From assembly GCA_001179505.1 (NCBI GenBank), contig CDMY01000206.1, forward strand, positions 62,001-126,000: a DNA stretch of 64,000 nucleotides, written 5' to 3'. The first letter of the stretch is position 1; each line of letters opens with the position of its first letter. Of the stretch, positions 35,916-48,767 are shown piece by piece. The translations under genes were made by a program, and so were the position numbers. The stretch comes from Vitrella brassicaformis. Lineage: Eukaryota > Sar > Vitrellaceae. The notes beneath the pieces are model-generated. The model worked only from the letters and a program-made list of their open reading frames with translations, did not search any database and had not been told where the DNA came from.

Positions 35916-37096
35916 CCAGCCAACCGACCAGCCAGCCAACAAACGCATCAACGCACTGCTGATGGATAGTTCCGATCGAGCACGGGTGGGTATTTTTGTG
36001 TGATGGCAACCAGAGAGAGAGGGAGACAGACAGGCACTGTAGTCCTCGTCGCCTCGCGAAACGCGAGATTTTTCTTCCCTCACCCTCACGTGAGCTGAGC
36101 GGGAGATTGACTGAGGGAGGGAGGGAGAGAGGGTGCAGTGTACAGTGTAGATCTGCAGATCCAGGCCGGCATGCGTGTGATGGCACCTGTGGTGTGGTGT
36201 ATGTGATGTGGGACGCAAAGTCCGTCAGTCGGATTGCAAATTCTTCTCTCTCCAGAAAGAAGTAAATGTATGTTTGCGGGAGCCGCCCATCGCACTCACA
36301 GCACAGCACACGAATTGAATTTTGTAATTACTAAGTTCCATCCATCCATCGGCCGGGGTCTTGCTGTATTCTACTCTGTTTTATAAACACAATTTATAAA
36401 CACAGTTAGACAGTGAGAGTGGGGGACGAGACGACGGGTAGGGTAGAGAGGCTTACGTCCGTGTGTGTGTATGAGCCGATGAATGAATGTGGGCCATCGA
36501 GACTTGCACCCTCACGCCCCCACACACACATACACGCCCGCACACCAGCTCACAATGCATGAATCAGATCCATCGACGCAGCCACACGCACATCGATTTC
36601 TTGAAGCACATGTGATGACGGCATAAACTCGCAGACGGAGCATAGGGCAACAGACAGACAGATAAGGTGTGCTATAGATAAGACATGCAACGCGGGACAC
36701 GGCCAAAGAGGTCCACTGTATTTGCGATAGAAGACACCAGGAAAGCACTTCACAGAGATAGGCGGGGAATAGATAGATGGTCAGCAAGGGAGGGAGCCTC
36801 AGAGAGGTGAAGGTAGAGCATAGCACGCCGGCCACCGGGGAAAAACAACACACGAGACACACAGGAGATAGAGCACACACACGGTAGAGAGCGAACACAC
36901 AAGGAGAGACCTATCGACACAGATGGGATGGCCCACCGCGAGACAGCCAGACACAGACAGACAGACAGACAGACAGCCACACAGACGGGAGGGAAAACAG
37001 TCAGGACCTCCCTTGCGATTCATTCCATGTCATGTAGCCAAATTACTCACTCCCTCACCAGACCGGCAAACCCTCCCCCCTCCCCTCTAGCCCCCA

Positions 37097-37133
<37 letters not shown>

Positions 37134-37137
37134 CCTG
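35916..37137. other. 1.2-kb intergenic region with simple repeats
   Basis: Between the convergent coiled-coil gene and the large secreted-protein gene. It holds a small perfect hairpin CTCGCG-AAA-CGCGAG at 36053-36067, an (ACAG)n run at 36953-36976 and a 28-nt (CT)n run at 37101-37128. Minus-strand frames here are Cys/Val/Leu-rich translations of repeats and not convincing. No RNA gene recognised. Confidence 0.55.
37101..37128. repeat. (CT)n microsatellite
   Basis: Fourteen uninterrupted CT units just beyond the stop codon of the minus-strand secreted-protein gene. Confidence 0.95.
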
Positions 37138-40100
37138 TCAACCGTTGAGTCTGCGCACATGATTGCTGGCGAAGTTGTTGCCACTGGTGCTGGTCGGGAT
37201 GCCGCTCACCAGGTGGCTCTCACCCAGTTGGACGCCCGTCGCTGCCTCAGAAATGGCCGGCTCCTCTGGCTGCAGCTGCAGCTGCAGCTGCTGCTGCTGC
37301 TGTGGCTGCTGCTCAGTGCTTGTGATCGCTGCTGTCTCGGGGGACGCCAAGGCATCTTCGGCTGCTGTCGGGGCTGGTGGGGTGTCGGCTTCTTCGGCAC
37401 TGATGCCTTCCAGGAGCTCTTCCTCGGTTTTGGTGAAGGTGAGGCCGTCAGGGTCAATGTCCTGCACGCCCTCAATCTCCATTATCGGGACACCTGACAT
37501 CAAGAAATCCACACACACACACGCACACACACACATGTCTCTCTCTCTCTCTCTCTCTGGTGATCCGACTAGACTAACCCTTCTTGGCGCATCGGTTGTC
37601 GGTGGGCGTGAGGTCGAATCCCTCCTGGCAGATGACGCACCTGCCCTCCCAGCACTCCTTGCAGTTGGGGTGCTTGTCGAAGCAGTTCCATCGGAACCAC
37701 TCGGGGTCGATGTAGATGAAGGCGCTGGACACCTTGCCGTACTTGCCGTCGCTGAACCACACCTCGGCGTCCAGCCAGCCACCAGGCACCTCACCCACCG
37801 GCTTGGCCAACGTGCAGTCTATGCGAATAGCCTGACAGACACACAGACACACAGACAGACAGACAGACGAAGATATGTGTGTGTGTGTGGCGGGGGTGAG
37901 GGGAATGCGTGTGTGTGTGCGGTGCGTACGCCATAGTCGGTGATTTCGCACGGCTGCCCCCCGATGGCCACTTGTGTGGGTTTCCTGCCCTCCGCCACGA
38001 AGTTGACGCCCCCCACCATCAGCTTCAGGTCGAACGTCGGGTTGCCGCGCCAATTCGTCAAATCCCACACCTACACACACACACGTCACACCGCACAACA
38101 TCATGTTGTGTGCATGCAATGGGGTCCCCCTGGGTCTCACCAACCCCCCTCTCTCAATAATCACCCACCGCCCCACCGACCTGTGGGTCGGTGCTGAGAG
38201 TGGCGGACTCGTCATCAGGCAGCAGGATCTCCAGGCGGTTGTCGCTGAAGTCCGCCCCCACCAGTGCGCACCCCGGGCCATACTCGAGACCCAGCGCCCA
38301 GATCTTGTCGGTCAGCTTGCTCACCTTGGTCACCTCTCCCGGCGCGTCAGGCCGGTCCACCCTCCAGGCAGCGACGTTCCACTGAAGTGCGACCAGGTCG
38401 TCTTTGAGCTGGCCCTCGAAGCAGGTGCCCCTGAACTGAGCGATGCCGTCGACGGACGAGGGCACGGTGAGGCCCTGTGTGTAGACGTCTGGCTTGGGTG
38501 GGTAGTCGGATGGGAAGAAGTACCACTGCCTGGGGTCGTCCTGCGCGCGATTGGGATTGGGGTAGCCCCAGTAGCTGTCCTTGAAGAGCGGACCGTGGAC
38601 CTGAACGACACACACAGCGGGTGTGTCGTGTGCTTTGTGTTGTGTGTTGTGTGTTGTGCATCTGTTTGCTCACCCTGTCTCGCGAGTTGGCGACGGTCTC
38701 GTTGGGTGTGCACTGGGGGTAGGGGCAGTTGGCGTAGTTCTCCAGCATCGCGTCCACACTATCGATGTCGAAGGTGGGGCCCAGCCCTGCACTGGCACCA
38801 TTGGACGTCGCCCACAGCTCACCTGCACACACAACACACACACACACACACACACGATTGCCCAGACGTCCCACCGCATGTGTGCGCCCTCGTCTCACCG
38901 TCCGTGGTGTATTCGAGGCCGAATGGGTTGTGAAACCCGACGGACCACGTGGTGATGCCCACCACGCTCTCGTCGATGTCATACAGGGACGCCCACCGCT
39001 GGTCGTTGGGTGCGGGTGAGCCCGCCGGCCCCTTGGACTTGGCGTTGTCCTTCCACACGTACTTGAGCTTCCCGTTGAAGTCACTGCGGCGGATCTCGGC
39101 CTGCACGTGTGTGTGTGTGTGTGGATTGACGGATGCCCTTTGCTGTGTGTGTGTGTGTGTGTCTTGGTGACTGACCTTGAGGACGGCAGCTGAGAGAGGG
39201 CTTTCCTCCATCGCCCCGAAGTAGCAGGAGGGCGGTCCGCCGTTGCTAGCTGATGCCTGACCCCAGAAGAGGTCGCCGTCGAGGTCAAAGCGGGGGTGGT
39301 TGACGCAGAGGTCGCCGTTGGTGCAGGTCAAGTTGCTGATCTTCTCCTCTACCAGCGTCAGATTCGGACCTGTTAGTCGATGCACACACGAATGGCGAGT
39401 GACAGGAGGGGGGGGGGTCGTGTCATGTGTGTCGTGTGTTTGTTCCATCGACTAACCGTACAGCCGCGATATTTTTCCGTTGAACTCAAGCCCCTCCTTG
39501 ATAGTGCGCTCACAGCCAGGACCCTGCGCGCGCGTGTGAGGGGATGATTAGTGAATTGCTTAGTTGGTTGGTGTGTGTGCGGACCTTTGGGTATATGTGT
39601 CCGTGTGAGACGTAGACGGACGGCTCGGCGGCGTCAGAGTAGGGGTCCACCTGGATGCCCAGGATGCTCTGGTTGCCGCCGAAGTGATCCTGACACACCC
39701 CACCCACCACACATACGGCATAACACGCCACGCACAGGCAGACAGGGGTGTGTCGATTTCTCTCTCAGCATGCCTGTAGAGATGTGATGACTGTGTGGTT
39801 CCTGTAGGTGTAGTCGGGGTTGAAGTCAATCACCTGGTGGACGACACACGCACACACACACACGCGTATCTCTCCCCCATCGGGTGACACGCAATGTATT
39901 TCTCGGATCCCATCCATTGACACTACTCACATGTATGTTGCCTGCCACGGTGCCGACGTAGAGCTTCGCATCCGGCCCCCAAGACGCCCCGGTCGGCCCG
40001 CCCTCAGTGTAGGCCGTCACAGACTCTTGCCACTTGATCGCTGGCTTCACATCTACAGCCACACACGCACGCACCACACCACACATACCCAGATCGGGGC

Positions 40101-43041
40101 ACTCTCGAGTGGATGCGATGGCTGCCTACGTTCGACAGATTGGAATGTCTTGACGTTGGAGGTTCCCCTGGAAGTGGTGATGGACACCTGGTCGGCGCCG
40201 ACCTCCTGCTTGGGCGGTGCGATGAAGGTGACCGACCCCGAGGTCACGTCGGATGGGAAGATCTTCTGGCCGGACCAGTTGACCACTACGTGGCCCGCGT
40301 CGCCAGGCATGATGAAGCCCACACCTGCAGGCAGGCATCACACGAGCGGACGGAGAGAGGGCGTGTTGTGTTGCGGACGGCAACAGGGGGCGGGGGTGTC
40401 TCGTCTGTCTGCTTGGCTCACCTGAGATGGTGATGTTGTTGGGTTTGTCCTTGTGGCCGATGTCGGGTTCGATTCTGTTGATGAATGGCGGGATGTCGGT
40501 CTCGTCTCGCGTCACCAGCAGCTCCCTCTCCGGCCCAAAGACAGCGACCTCGTCGTAGTTGATCTTTAGCGCGAGGAAGAGCGCTTTGTCCGTCACGGCG
40601 AATCGGACATCGAACACATGGCGGCCATACTCCAGCTCCACGGGCACGTTCATGTCGACGGACTTGCCGTTGACGTAGACGTAAGCCGGCGCCCCGTCGG
40701 CCGATATGGTGACCGTCTCGTTGGGTGCCAGCACCTCGTCGATGAGCACGTTGCCGACGGCTCTCGCCATGACGTTCTCCGACATGGGGCTGCCCGCAAT
40801 CTCTTTGTTGACGGGCTCGACCTCTATGTCGAATTGCTCGACAGAGGAGGAGATCCAGTCGGGGTCCGGCAGCTCGTAGGCAGGCAGGGCGAGGATGGAG
40901 AAGGGCGTCTTGGCACTGGCATAGAGGTACACCTGATGTGGAGAGAATGGGTGGATTGACACCATGGATGGATGGACGGCTCGGTGGATGATCACATGTG
41001 TAGTTGTCTGCGTGTGTGTGTGTGTGTGTGAGTGTACCTGTGGTCCAGGTATCCTGCTGGGGCTGACTACGTGGAAGGGGAGTGCGTCGGTGATGTGCTT
41101 GGCGGGTGTGTCGTCGTCGTAGATGGTCATGACGGCCATGTGGTCGCCCACCAGCACGTCCACGTCGGCGGTGCTGTTCTTGCCCTCATACACCCACTCC
41201 CCGTCCACCTTCCACACCCACTTGACCACGTCAAAACGATACTCACTACACACACAGGCAGGCAGGCAGGCAGGCACACACGCACAGACACAACAAAAGT
41301 GCCGGTCGGTGCCGCGTCGCGTCAAGTGCACTGCAGACAGAGAAATGCCCTGCCTTCTCGGCTGTTGTCCGCTTACGAGCTCTGTTCGTGGGTGTGCGAG
41401 CGCCCCCCCTGCCAGACAGACAGACAGACAGACGGGCGATATATGGGTGGGATGCATTGTGTCTTGGTGTCTGTCTTGCTTACATTGAGTGTGACGTTCT
41501 CTTTGCCGTCGCCGTCATAGTCGACGGTGACGACGGGCACGTCGACCACCGGATGGAGATTGACGTGGTCCACCACTGTCGCCAACGCACACACCAGCTT
41601 GGTCCTGACCAACCTGCCTGCACACAGCATACCACAACACGGCTCGGCCATCAGCACAGCATCATGCGTGTGTGTGTGGGGGGGGGGNNNNNNNNNNNNN
41701 NNNNNNNNNNNNNNNNNNNNNNNNNNNNNNNNNNNNNNNNNNNNNNNNNNNNNNNNNNNNNNNNNNNNNNNNNNNNNNNNNNNNNNNNNNNNNNNNNNNN
41801 NNNNNNNNNNNNNNNNNNNNNNNNNNNNNNNNNNNNNNNNNNNNNNNNNNNNNNNNNNNNNNNNNNNNNNNNNNNNNNNNNNNNNNNNNNNNNNNNNNNN
41901 NNNNNNNNNNNNNNNNNNNNNNNNNNNNNNNNNNNNNNNNNNNNNNNNNNNNNNNNNNNNNNNNNNNNNNNNNNNNNNNNNNNNNNNGGGGGGGGGGGGG
42001 GGGGGGGGCGTGCACAGACCACTGAGCCCGAAGCAAGCGTGCTTGGTGCCCATTTCCTCTCCCTCAAAGTGGATCTGCATCTTGATGATCCCGCCAGGCT
42101 TCAAAGCCACATTGGCACCCTTCTCGCTGGTGAAGCCCTCCACAGCCAGGGGGCCCACTAGGGGCTTCGCCGCTGGATTCTCACTCAAAAGCTTCATCTG
42201 TTTGACACACAGATACCTGCCTGCCTGCCACATACGTGCGTGTGTCTGTGTCTGTAAGTGTAAGTCACCTTGAAGCCGTCAGCACCAAAGTAGGTAATCG
42301 TGTCGACGGTGACATCCTTGGCGCCATCGACCACCTCCAACTTGACGCTGTCCACCGCGCCCTGCGAGAACTCACCAGTGGGCAGCACCTGCCCCATGAC
42401 AATCCAGTCGGGCCCGCTCAGGACGTCCTGCTTGTAGGGGCTGGTGTCGCCAATCAGCCCCACCGACACCACCGGCACTCCATCCATATTGACCATCAGC
42501 TCTCCTGTAATGATCGTGGCCCCGCTCGGCACCGGACTCTTGAGCTTGATGCCCACCACGGCCGTGTCGTTGGGCTTCATCGACCGGATGTCGCCCTCCT
42601 TGACCCATATCTGAAAGTCTGACGCGTACGGCCCCTCCTGCCAAAACAAACCACACAACAGAAGAAACAGACAAGGGGAGAAGGTGAGAGCGTCTGATTC
42701 CCTGCCTGCCTGCCTGCCTGCCTGACCACTGTGAAGGACGTCGCCACAGTGACGTCCTCGATGGCGTTCCGGACGGTCAGCGTCTGTGAGGTGCCCGTCC
42801 CGGCCTTGTCAAAGACCAAGAAGAGAGGGTCCACATCCAGCCCGCCAGCATAGAACCCCAGGCCTCGCTGCGCAAAGGCCAGCAGGAGAACGCTCGCAAA
42901 CAGGACGACTGGTGCCCTTCGGACAGCTGAAGGCCTTGATGGGCATCTGGAGGGGCGGGCGGCCCAGGATGGAGGTGGCGCGATTTCCACAGTTGGTGGC
43001 GCCTCTGAAGGGCGTGGAGGCTCAAAGGCACGGCGTCTCAT
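37138..43041 (-). CDS. large secreted/surface multidomain protein (propeller, IPT/TIG-like, Cys-rich end)
   Basis: About sixteen exons. The first is 42727-43041 with a hydrophobic segment (VVLFASVLLLAFAQRGLGF) after 45 basic, Pro-rich residues, acting as a signal or anchor. Later exons include 42269-42637, 42020-42197, 41484-41617 and one ending at 41241. In order: two immunoglobulin-like beta segments; a malectin-like stretch (GHVVVNWSGQKIFPSDV); an IPT/TIG-like stretch (INRIEPDIGHKDKPNNITISG); then propeller-like pieces (GPDAKLYVGTVAGNIH, SLYDIDESVVGITTW, VGFHNPFGLEYTTDG) resembling glucose/sorbosone-dehydrogenase-type propellers. A Cys-rich EGF-like module (CFDKHPNCKECWEGRCVICQEG) precedes a poly-Gln, Glu-rich tail. 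Many N-glycosylation sequons suggest extracellular location. The domain order is read by eye; ligand and function are unknown. An assembly gap lies inside one intron. Confidence 0.75.
41688..41987. other. assembly gap (300 N) flanked by poly-G
   Basis: Exactly 300 N, preceded by 10 G and followed by 21 G. It lies inside an intron of the secreted-protein gene: the flanking exons (42020-42197 and 41484-41617) join in matching phase (one base carried over), so no coding sequence need be missing. Confidence 0.9.
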
Positions 43042-43325
43042 TCTCTGCTCTTTCCGCCTTTAGTGTGGCAAAATAAGGATCCGCCCCACTATTTCTGACG
43101 AGCAACAGTCGCCATCCGTGCTGACAACAGTCGCGGCGAAGGGGCCCAGGTCTGAACCTTTCACTTCCCTAATCCATCTCCTATTGATCCCGCTCGCGGG
43201 ATGCGAGCCTGATCGCATGATCGGACAGAACTCATCGTTTTGGCTTTCCTTTGCCACGTAGAGGCCTCCAGCTGCATCTGTGAGGCCCTGGCACCCTCAA
43301 ATCCCCTCGCTCGGGTCCCGGCTTG
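43042..43325. promoter_or_regulatory. divergent promoter region
   Basis: Separates the start of the secreted-protein gene (-) from that of the F-box-like gene (+). ATGCGAGCCTGATCGCAT at 43201-43218 resembles the recurring element and is itself partly palindromic. Confidence 0.4.
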
Positions 43326-46300
43326 ATGGACCTACACCAGGTGAGGGTCCTGATGGAAGTCCGAAGGAGGTCACGCAAACGGCATCATTTGTGTGGTTTT
43401 CTACATGGTGACAGGTGCGGAGGGCCTTCCAGGAGATCCAAAGCGACGTGGGCCGAACGGAAAATCCGTCATCAGAGAGGAATCCCATCTCATTCTCTCT
43501 CTGTGTTGTTGTGTGTGCAGATAAGTAGGAGTTTAGTATCGCATCCTGACCAGCACCAGGTCGACGCTGCCGTCACGTTAGCCGCGCAGGTGAGGAAGGA
43601 GACTCAAATCCTCTGTGGGTGGGAGGTATTTCCATCTTGGTTCGTCCTGTGTCTTCAGCTGGGGGATGGTGCCAAGGCGTTGGAGGGTAGTATCGCGGAC
43701 CTAAATGGCTTTCTAACAGAGCTATATGGGCAGCGGATTCACCTTGTTGCAGCAGGGACGCTGGCATCTGTCTCTGTGCTGTGCGGTGTCGGTTCAGGTG
43801 GGCGACATGGCGTCGCAGCTGCAGCAGCTGCAGCCATCGCACATCACATCAGAGGTGAGCCAAGCATGCCAATGAGGGAGCGGGGAGCAGAGCTGTACGC
43901 ACAATCCACGCATCCATCCATTTGTCCGGTTGCTGTGTGCAGGCGTCATTGCGTGCGGCCAGAGATGTGGGCTACCAGATGACGTTGATGGCCTCCCACA
44001 TGGCTGCCGTGACCACACAGCTCGCACTGCAGCGGATACCGCTCGCAAGCGCCGTGGCTGCACTCACCGCATCGACGGCAGATGAGCCGCACCAAGAGCT
44101 ACATCCGAAAGAGGAAACCAGCGACGCTGCCGCACCAGCACAGACACAGGTAGCCAGGACACTCAAGACGAGCAGTGCAGCAGCTGTCATCAGAAGCACT
44201 CACTGCTCTCTTCTGTGTCTGTCAGGATGAGCCGCCGGGTCGTGTTCCGTCGTATCGGCTCGTATTTCGAAGCGGCAACAAGCCCATCAACGAACCGGTA
44301 CGCACACCACACGTAGTGTACACACACCCGGCAGACACAACGATATGACACCGACTCACATTCATATGTGCCTTCATCGCAGCCTGTCCTGAACCCTGAT
44401 AACTGTGCATGCATCTTCGGCTCCCTCCAGCCCTGGGAGCTCGCACGGCTGCGGCCGGCCATCGGCAAGCACATCTTTCACCAAGCGGCCCAGCAGTACA
44501 CCCACCTGACGATCGACAGCGATGACGGCGAGACGCGCGGCATATGGGAGCGAATGTCGTGCGAAATGGCGCATAGGTGGGGCCAGAGGAGCCGCAACCT
44601 CAAAGAACTGACCATCCGCCACCCCGAAGCCGACTGGTGCACGGCCACGCCAGCAGTGAGCAAACGAGCAGCAGCGCCGCATCGTCGTCAGCCATGGATG
44701 ATGACACGGAGACCGGAGCCCCGCCCCTTCGCCATCCCCCCTCACACGCCACACTCCAGGTACTGCGGTTCCAAGATGCCAATGGCTATGCTCGTGATTG
44801 GGACCCCCTCGGCCCGCCCCCCACCTCCCCCGTCCACCTGCCCGCCCTCACCACCGTCATCGACGTCCAGCCCGAGCATGCGGCTGCTCGGGTGGGCCGC
44901 AATTGGCACACGCCCAACATCCGAGTGCTGACGTTCCAGAACACCTATAGCGGCGACGACGAGTTTGAGGGGGCGCGGCAGTGGATTGGGGACGGTACCC
45001 GGCTGGAGAAGCTCGAGTATGATATACGCGGGTACGGCGGACGGATACACATGGGTGCGGGGAAGTACCGTGTGGCAGGCATGAACGGACACCGTCTCGT
45101 CGTGGTGTGCAGATGTGGATCAGAAAACGACGACTTTCTCCATGGGGTGCCGGAGGGCCAATCGCTGTCGGGTCTGCGTTCCCTCGGCCGCGTGCGCGTC
45201 TACTGTGACAGCACGGGTTCTGAGTGGGAGCCTGCCGAGATGCAGGGCTTCCGCGATCTGCTGGTGCGCCGGGGGTGCGTCAAGACCATCCGTGAGATGC
45301 AGCTGGATTTCGGAGAGCAGAGATGCGAGGAGGGGTATCTGGAGGACACAGCCGAGACGAGAGAGCTGATCGAAAGGGCAGCAGAGCTCGTGTAAGGCCG
45401 GCCACACAGAGAGAGTGTCTTGCATGCCTCGTACTTCAGCCGTGTGTGTTTCTTTTGTTCCTGTCTCTCTTTCAGTGACGCCGTGATGCACCCTGACGCC
45501 CTCAGCCAGCCGCTGATGCCGTGCCTCCACGACATCGGCAAGATCGACTACCAGCTGGTCACATGGGGCCTCGCCCACCCCTCCCCCACCGTCAGGAAGC
45601 TCGTGGCTGACTACGCCAGCGGAGTGCGCATCGTGGGGTTCAAGGACCCCACACGCAATTTGCCTGCCCAGCCGGTGACGCCCACGGCATTTCCGAAAGC
45701 CACCGCCTTCTGCCTCCGATCTACACGGATCGCCAAAGCGGTGGAGGCAGCGCAACAGATGCCCTCACTGGAGTGCGTCGAGGCCGAGAGCCCCAGTGCG
45801 GTGCGGGACTTCCTCGAGGCATTTCACGCCGCAGCCCCGGACAAGACTATCGGCCGGGTGACGCTCGAGCTGCCCGCAACCAGCCTGACCGGCAGACCCT
45901 CATTTCATGAACTGGGCAAGAACCGCAATCCGCTGCCGCCGATCGAGGAGCTGTGCCTCTACGTAGAAGGTGGGCAGACAACGTGCTAACAACAATCGCG
46001 GCGACGGGGCTGAATTGTATGTATGTATGTGTGTAGGTTTTTTGACGGATCATTTGAGTCTCGGGATTCATGATTCGCGACTCGAGTGGCTTCACGGCAG
46101 TGTGCTGGCCTTCCTGCAGGCAGCCAGCGATGTCAAGGCAAGAAGGGACGAAGGAACAAACGCATTGCTGGATGGCCCTGTTGCTTTGCTGCATGCAATG
46201 CCATGCAATGCGATGCGATGCAGGGCACTAAGCGCACATACGTCACCTTCTACGACAACTTTCTGGCTTGCGATATCGCCAAACGGTTTGCGGCTGCCAC

Positions 46301-46367
46301 GCCCTGTTCAACCTCTCGAGCACCAAGTTTCGGCTGCAGTGGGCTAAATCGGATAGGCTCGAGCTGA
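43326..46367 (+). CDS. orphan F-box-like protein
   Basis: About ten exons. Clear ones begin near 43939 (ASLRAARDVGYQMT), 44226, 44384, 44759, 45476, 46037 and 46228; the 5' exons (43326-43340, 43416 onward, 43522 onward, 43659 onward) are less certain. A short coiled-coil N-terminus (GDMASQLQQLQ) leads to an F-box-like segment (VLNPDNCACIFGSLQPWELARLRPAIGKHIF), then alternating strand/helix repeats (RNLKELTIRHPEADW, IRVLTFQNTYSGDD, RLEKLEYDIRGYGG) that resemble irregular leucine-rich repeats. If correct this would be an F-box/LRR-type adaptor. The final intron appears to use a GC donor (AAG|GCAAGA at 46139). The C-terminal exon encodes FYDNFLACDIAKRFAAATPC and stops at 46367. No close family known to me. 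Confidence 0.65.
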
Positions 46368-46726
46368 CGCGGCTCGAGTAGACACGCAGATCAGATCCGC
46401 TGGCTGACTAGTGACTAGAGAGATGTCGATATTGTGTATAATACAAGGGTCACTCACTGCCTCAGACGACCAGGAAGTGAATCTATTTTCCATTGTCACG
46501 TCCCATAAGTCTCAAGTAGGCTTAAATTGACCATGTCATGTAGCAGTCACCTAATTCATTCCGACCGCTTTACTGCGGCGGGCTTCGCTCTCACACGACT
46601 CGCACGGTCACACAGGTGCCAAAGCATGCGCTAAGGGCACACTGCTAGAGGCACACTAGAAAGCTCTGCTGGCACTGCTAGGCAACACACGCATCTTGGC
46701 AGCCAACCCAACGCCGCACTCCACCA
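46368..46726. other. spacer between convergent genes
   Basis: Holds only short AT-richer sequence and, at its left end, GGCTCGAG repeated around the stop of the F-box-like gene. No gene seen. Confidence 0.4.
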
Positions 46727-48548
46727 TCATGGGATGACCGTCCTGTCTGCAGCACACACACATAGCCAGAGAGAGAGACGTACTGCACGATGCACACAGC
46801 ATGGTGCATGCGGTTGCCTCTTTGAACTCACCCGGCGACGTGCAGCACCACCAGAGAGAGCACGGGCTGAACGGCCAATAGGTCCCAGCCTGCTGGCCAG
46901 CCGGCAGCACACCTCCCGTCTCCGCCCAGCCTCCTTTCGGCCGGGGCGTGACGGCTTTCGACTCGATCATGGCGGCCGCCGTCTCCTTGAGAGACTGCTC
47001 CCACGGCATCAGTTGAATACCGATAGACGACAGAGGACTGACGATGACCACCACACAGATAACATGATATGAAGGCCAGCCCGGCTGTGCGTGTGGTATC
47101 GTTTGGGTGTCCACCTTGTGTCGAAGAGCTTGAGCGGCTGTGACAATGACGGGTCGTCGTCGACGAACTCGTAGGGGCACGTGTAGTCGTACTGCGGGAA
47201 GGCCCTCTGCAGCTCGGCATAAAGCATCGGGGGAGGCACTACACACACACACACACGCACAGAGAGAGAGAGAGAGAGGTTACCTGGACAAATGTGTCGT
47301 CCGTCTGTTCTGCCTGACTCACCATCAAAATCTGTCGATACGATGAAACGCTTCCCGTTGGCACTGCTCAGCTCAGCGGCGGCAATGTGGGCATCGGCGA
47401 CGTCACGCACATCACAAAATGACAGAAACCCAGTGAACTCAACGCCTGACACACACCACACCACACCACACACACAGCAGGTTGGACACAATGCGACGGC
47501 TGTCTGACCACACGGTGTGATCGGTCATCTTACCTTCGATTAGTGGTTTGATGAAAGAGAGAGAGCTGGTGATCTTATTGACCAGCGGAGGGGGGCCGAT
47601 GACACAGGCGGGATGGATCGTAGCCATAGGGATGCCGCACTCCTCGCTCGCCTTCCAACACTCACGCTCAGCCTTAATCTGACACACACACACACATTCA
47701 GGACGGCATGCTCTTGTTTCCCTATGCGCCTGGCCTGCCTGCCTGCCTGCCTGCCTTCTCACCTTGGAGATCGCATATCCCTTCATTGCCGGTGGCCCTG
47801 GGCTTGCCTCCAGCTGTTTCTCATCCATCCAGTCGTCCCCCGTTAGCACCCTGCTGCCCTCCCCCTCCTTGCTCTTCGGCAGCGACAGCCGCATCACCGG
47901 CATGTCCACCGTCTCGCCGTCTTTCCGCGCCTTGGCCATCTGGGCGGCCAAGTCGCCAATGGTGACCATGCTGGAGGTGAAGATGAGCTTCTTGACGCTG
48001 CCCGAGGCCTTCTTAATGGCCGCCCACACGTTCTCGACGCCCTTGGTGGCCGGCTGGATGAACTGCTGGAAGTCCTGATCGTCAGGGATCCCGCCGTCCT
48101 CGGTGATCTGCGGCACGGGTGAGGCCACATGAAACACCAGACTGCAGCCGGCAACCACGCTGTCCAGAGATCCTGGACGGCGACGATAGAACATCACGCA
48201 GACCAGACAGGATCCATCCATATATCGTCCATCGTGCTGTACCTACCGGGGACAGTGACGTCGGCCTCGATGAGCTCAAGCCTGCCCTTTTTGTCTTTGT
48301 CGGCCTTGGCTGCGATGGGCTCCAGGCCAGACTTGGCGATGGACCTCACCGGCGCCCTCACCGTACAACCTGCAGACAGAAAGGGACCAAGATGGAATGA
48401 GAAATGAGCCCCTGAGGGAAACGTGGAGCGGCAGCTCCATGGGCTGGCTACCTCTATCCAGCAGATGGATGACGACCTGAGCACCGACGAGGCCAGATCC
48501 CCCGGTCACGCAAACGGTCTTGCCGTCGATGGGCTCCTTGCCAGACAT
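46727..48548 (-). CDS. extended short-chain dehydrogenase/reductase (dihydroflavonol reductase/CCR-like)
   Basis: Eight exons: 48452-48548, 48247-48369, 47763-48172, 47534-47678, 47323-47445, 47115-47238, 46832-47037, 46727-46746; 415 aa, in frame. The NAD(P)-binding motif TGGSGLVG is at residues 15-22, HVASPVP near 95 and IFTSSM near 135. The catalytic pair is Y206-x-x-x-K210 (GYAISK), followed by IHPACVIGPP. This order is typical of the DFR/cinnamoyl-CoA-reductase/3-beta-HSD branch of extended SDRs, which reduce a carbonyl with NADPH. Start chosen at MSGKEPIDGKT, just before the first beta-strand. The C-terminal 80 residues (GTYWPFSPCSLWWCC) are unusual. Without the last intron the frame would run on to 46656. 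The substrate cannot be inferred. Confidence 0.88.
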
Positions 48549-48767
48549 GACGCCAGACGACGATTCAGTGAGAGAGTCTGTCAGCACAGCACTGACGAAG
48601 AGCATTTCCGTCTGGAATCTCCCACCTGAGCTCGCAGACCGATCATCCCACCCCCGTTAGGCCCGGCGTCCCCCCCATCCCGCGCGCAGCAGAACGCAGA
48701 GGCTTCGCTGCATCGAGATCTATCGATTCGGGACACCAGCAGTCATCGCCTTGTATCTGCATGCACC
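48549..48767. promoter_or_regulatory. divergent promoter region with TGCGAGCT element
   Basis: 219 nt between the SDR and BTB-TLDc start codons. CTGAGCTCGCAG at 48626-48637 is about 80 nt from one start codon and 130 nt from the other. Confidence 0.5.

Noticed and set aside
36512-37023. Minus-strand Cys/Val/Leu-rich frames suggesting membrane proteins
   Set aside because: They translate ACAG and CA repeats, lack consistent splice signals and have no start context.
41651-42161. Open frames running through N runs at both gaps
   Set aside because: Artefacts of translating N as X; no sequence evidence.
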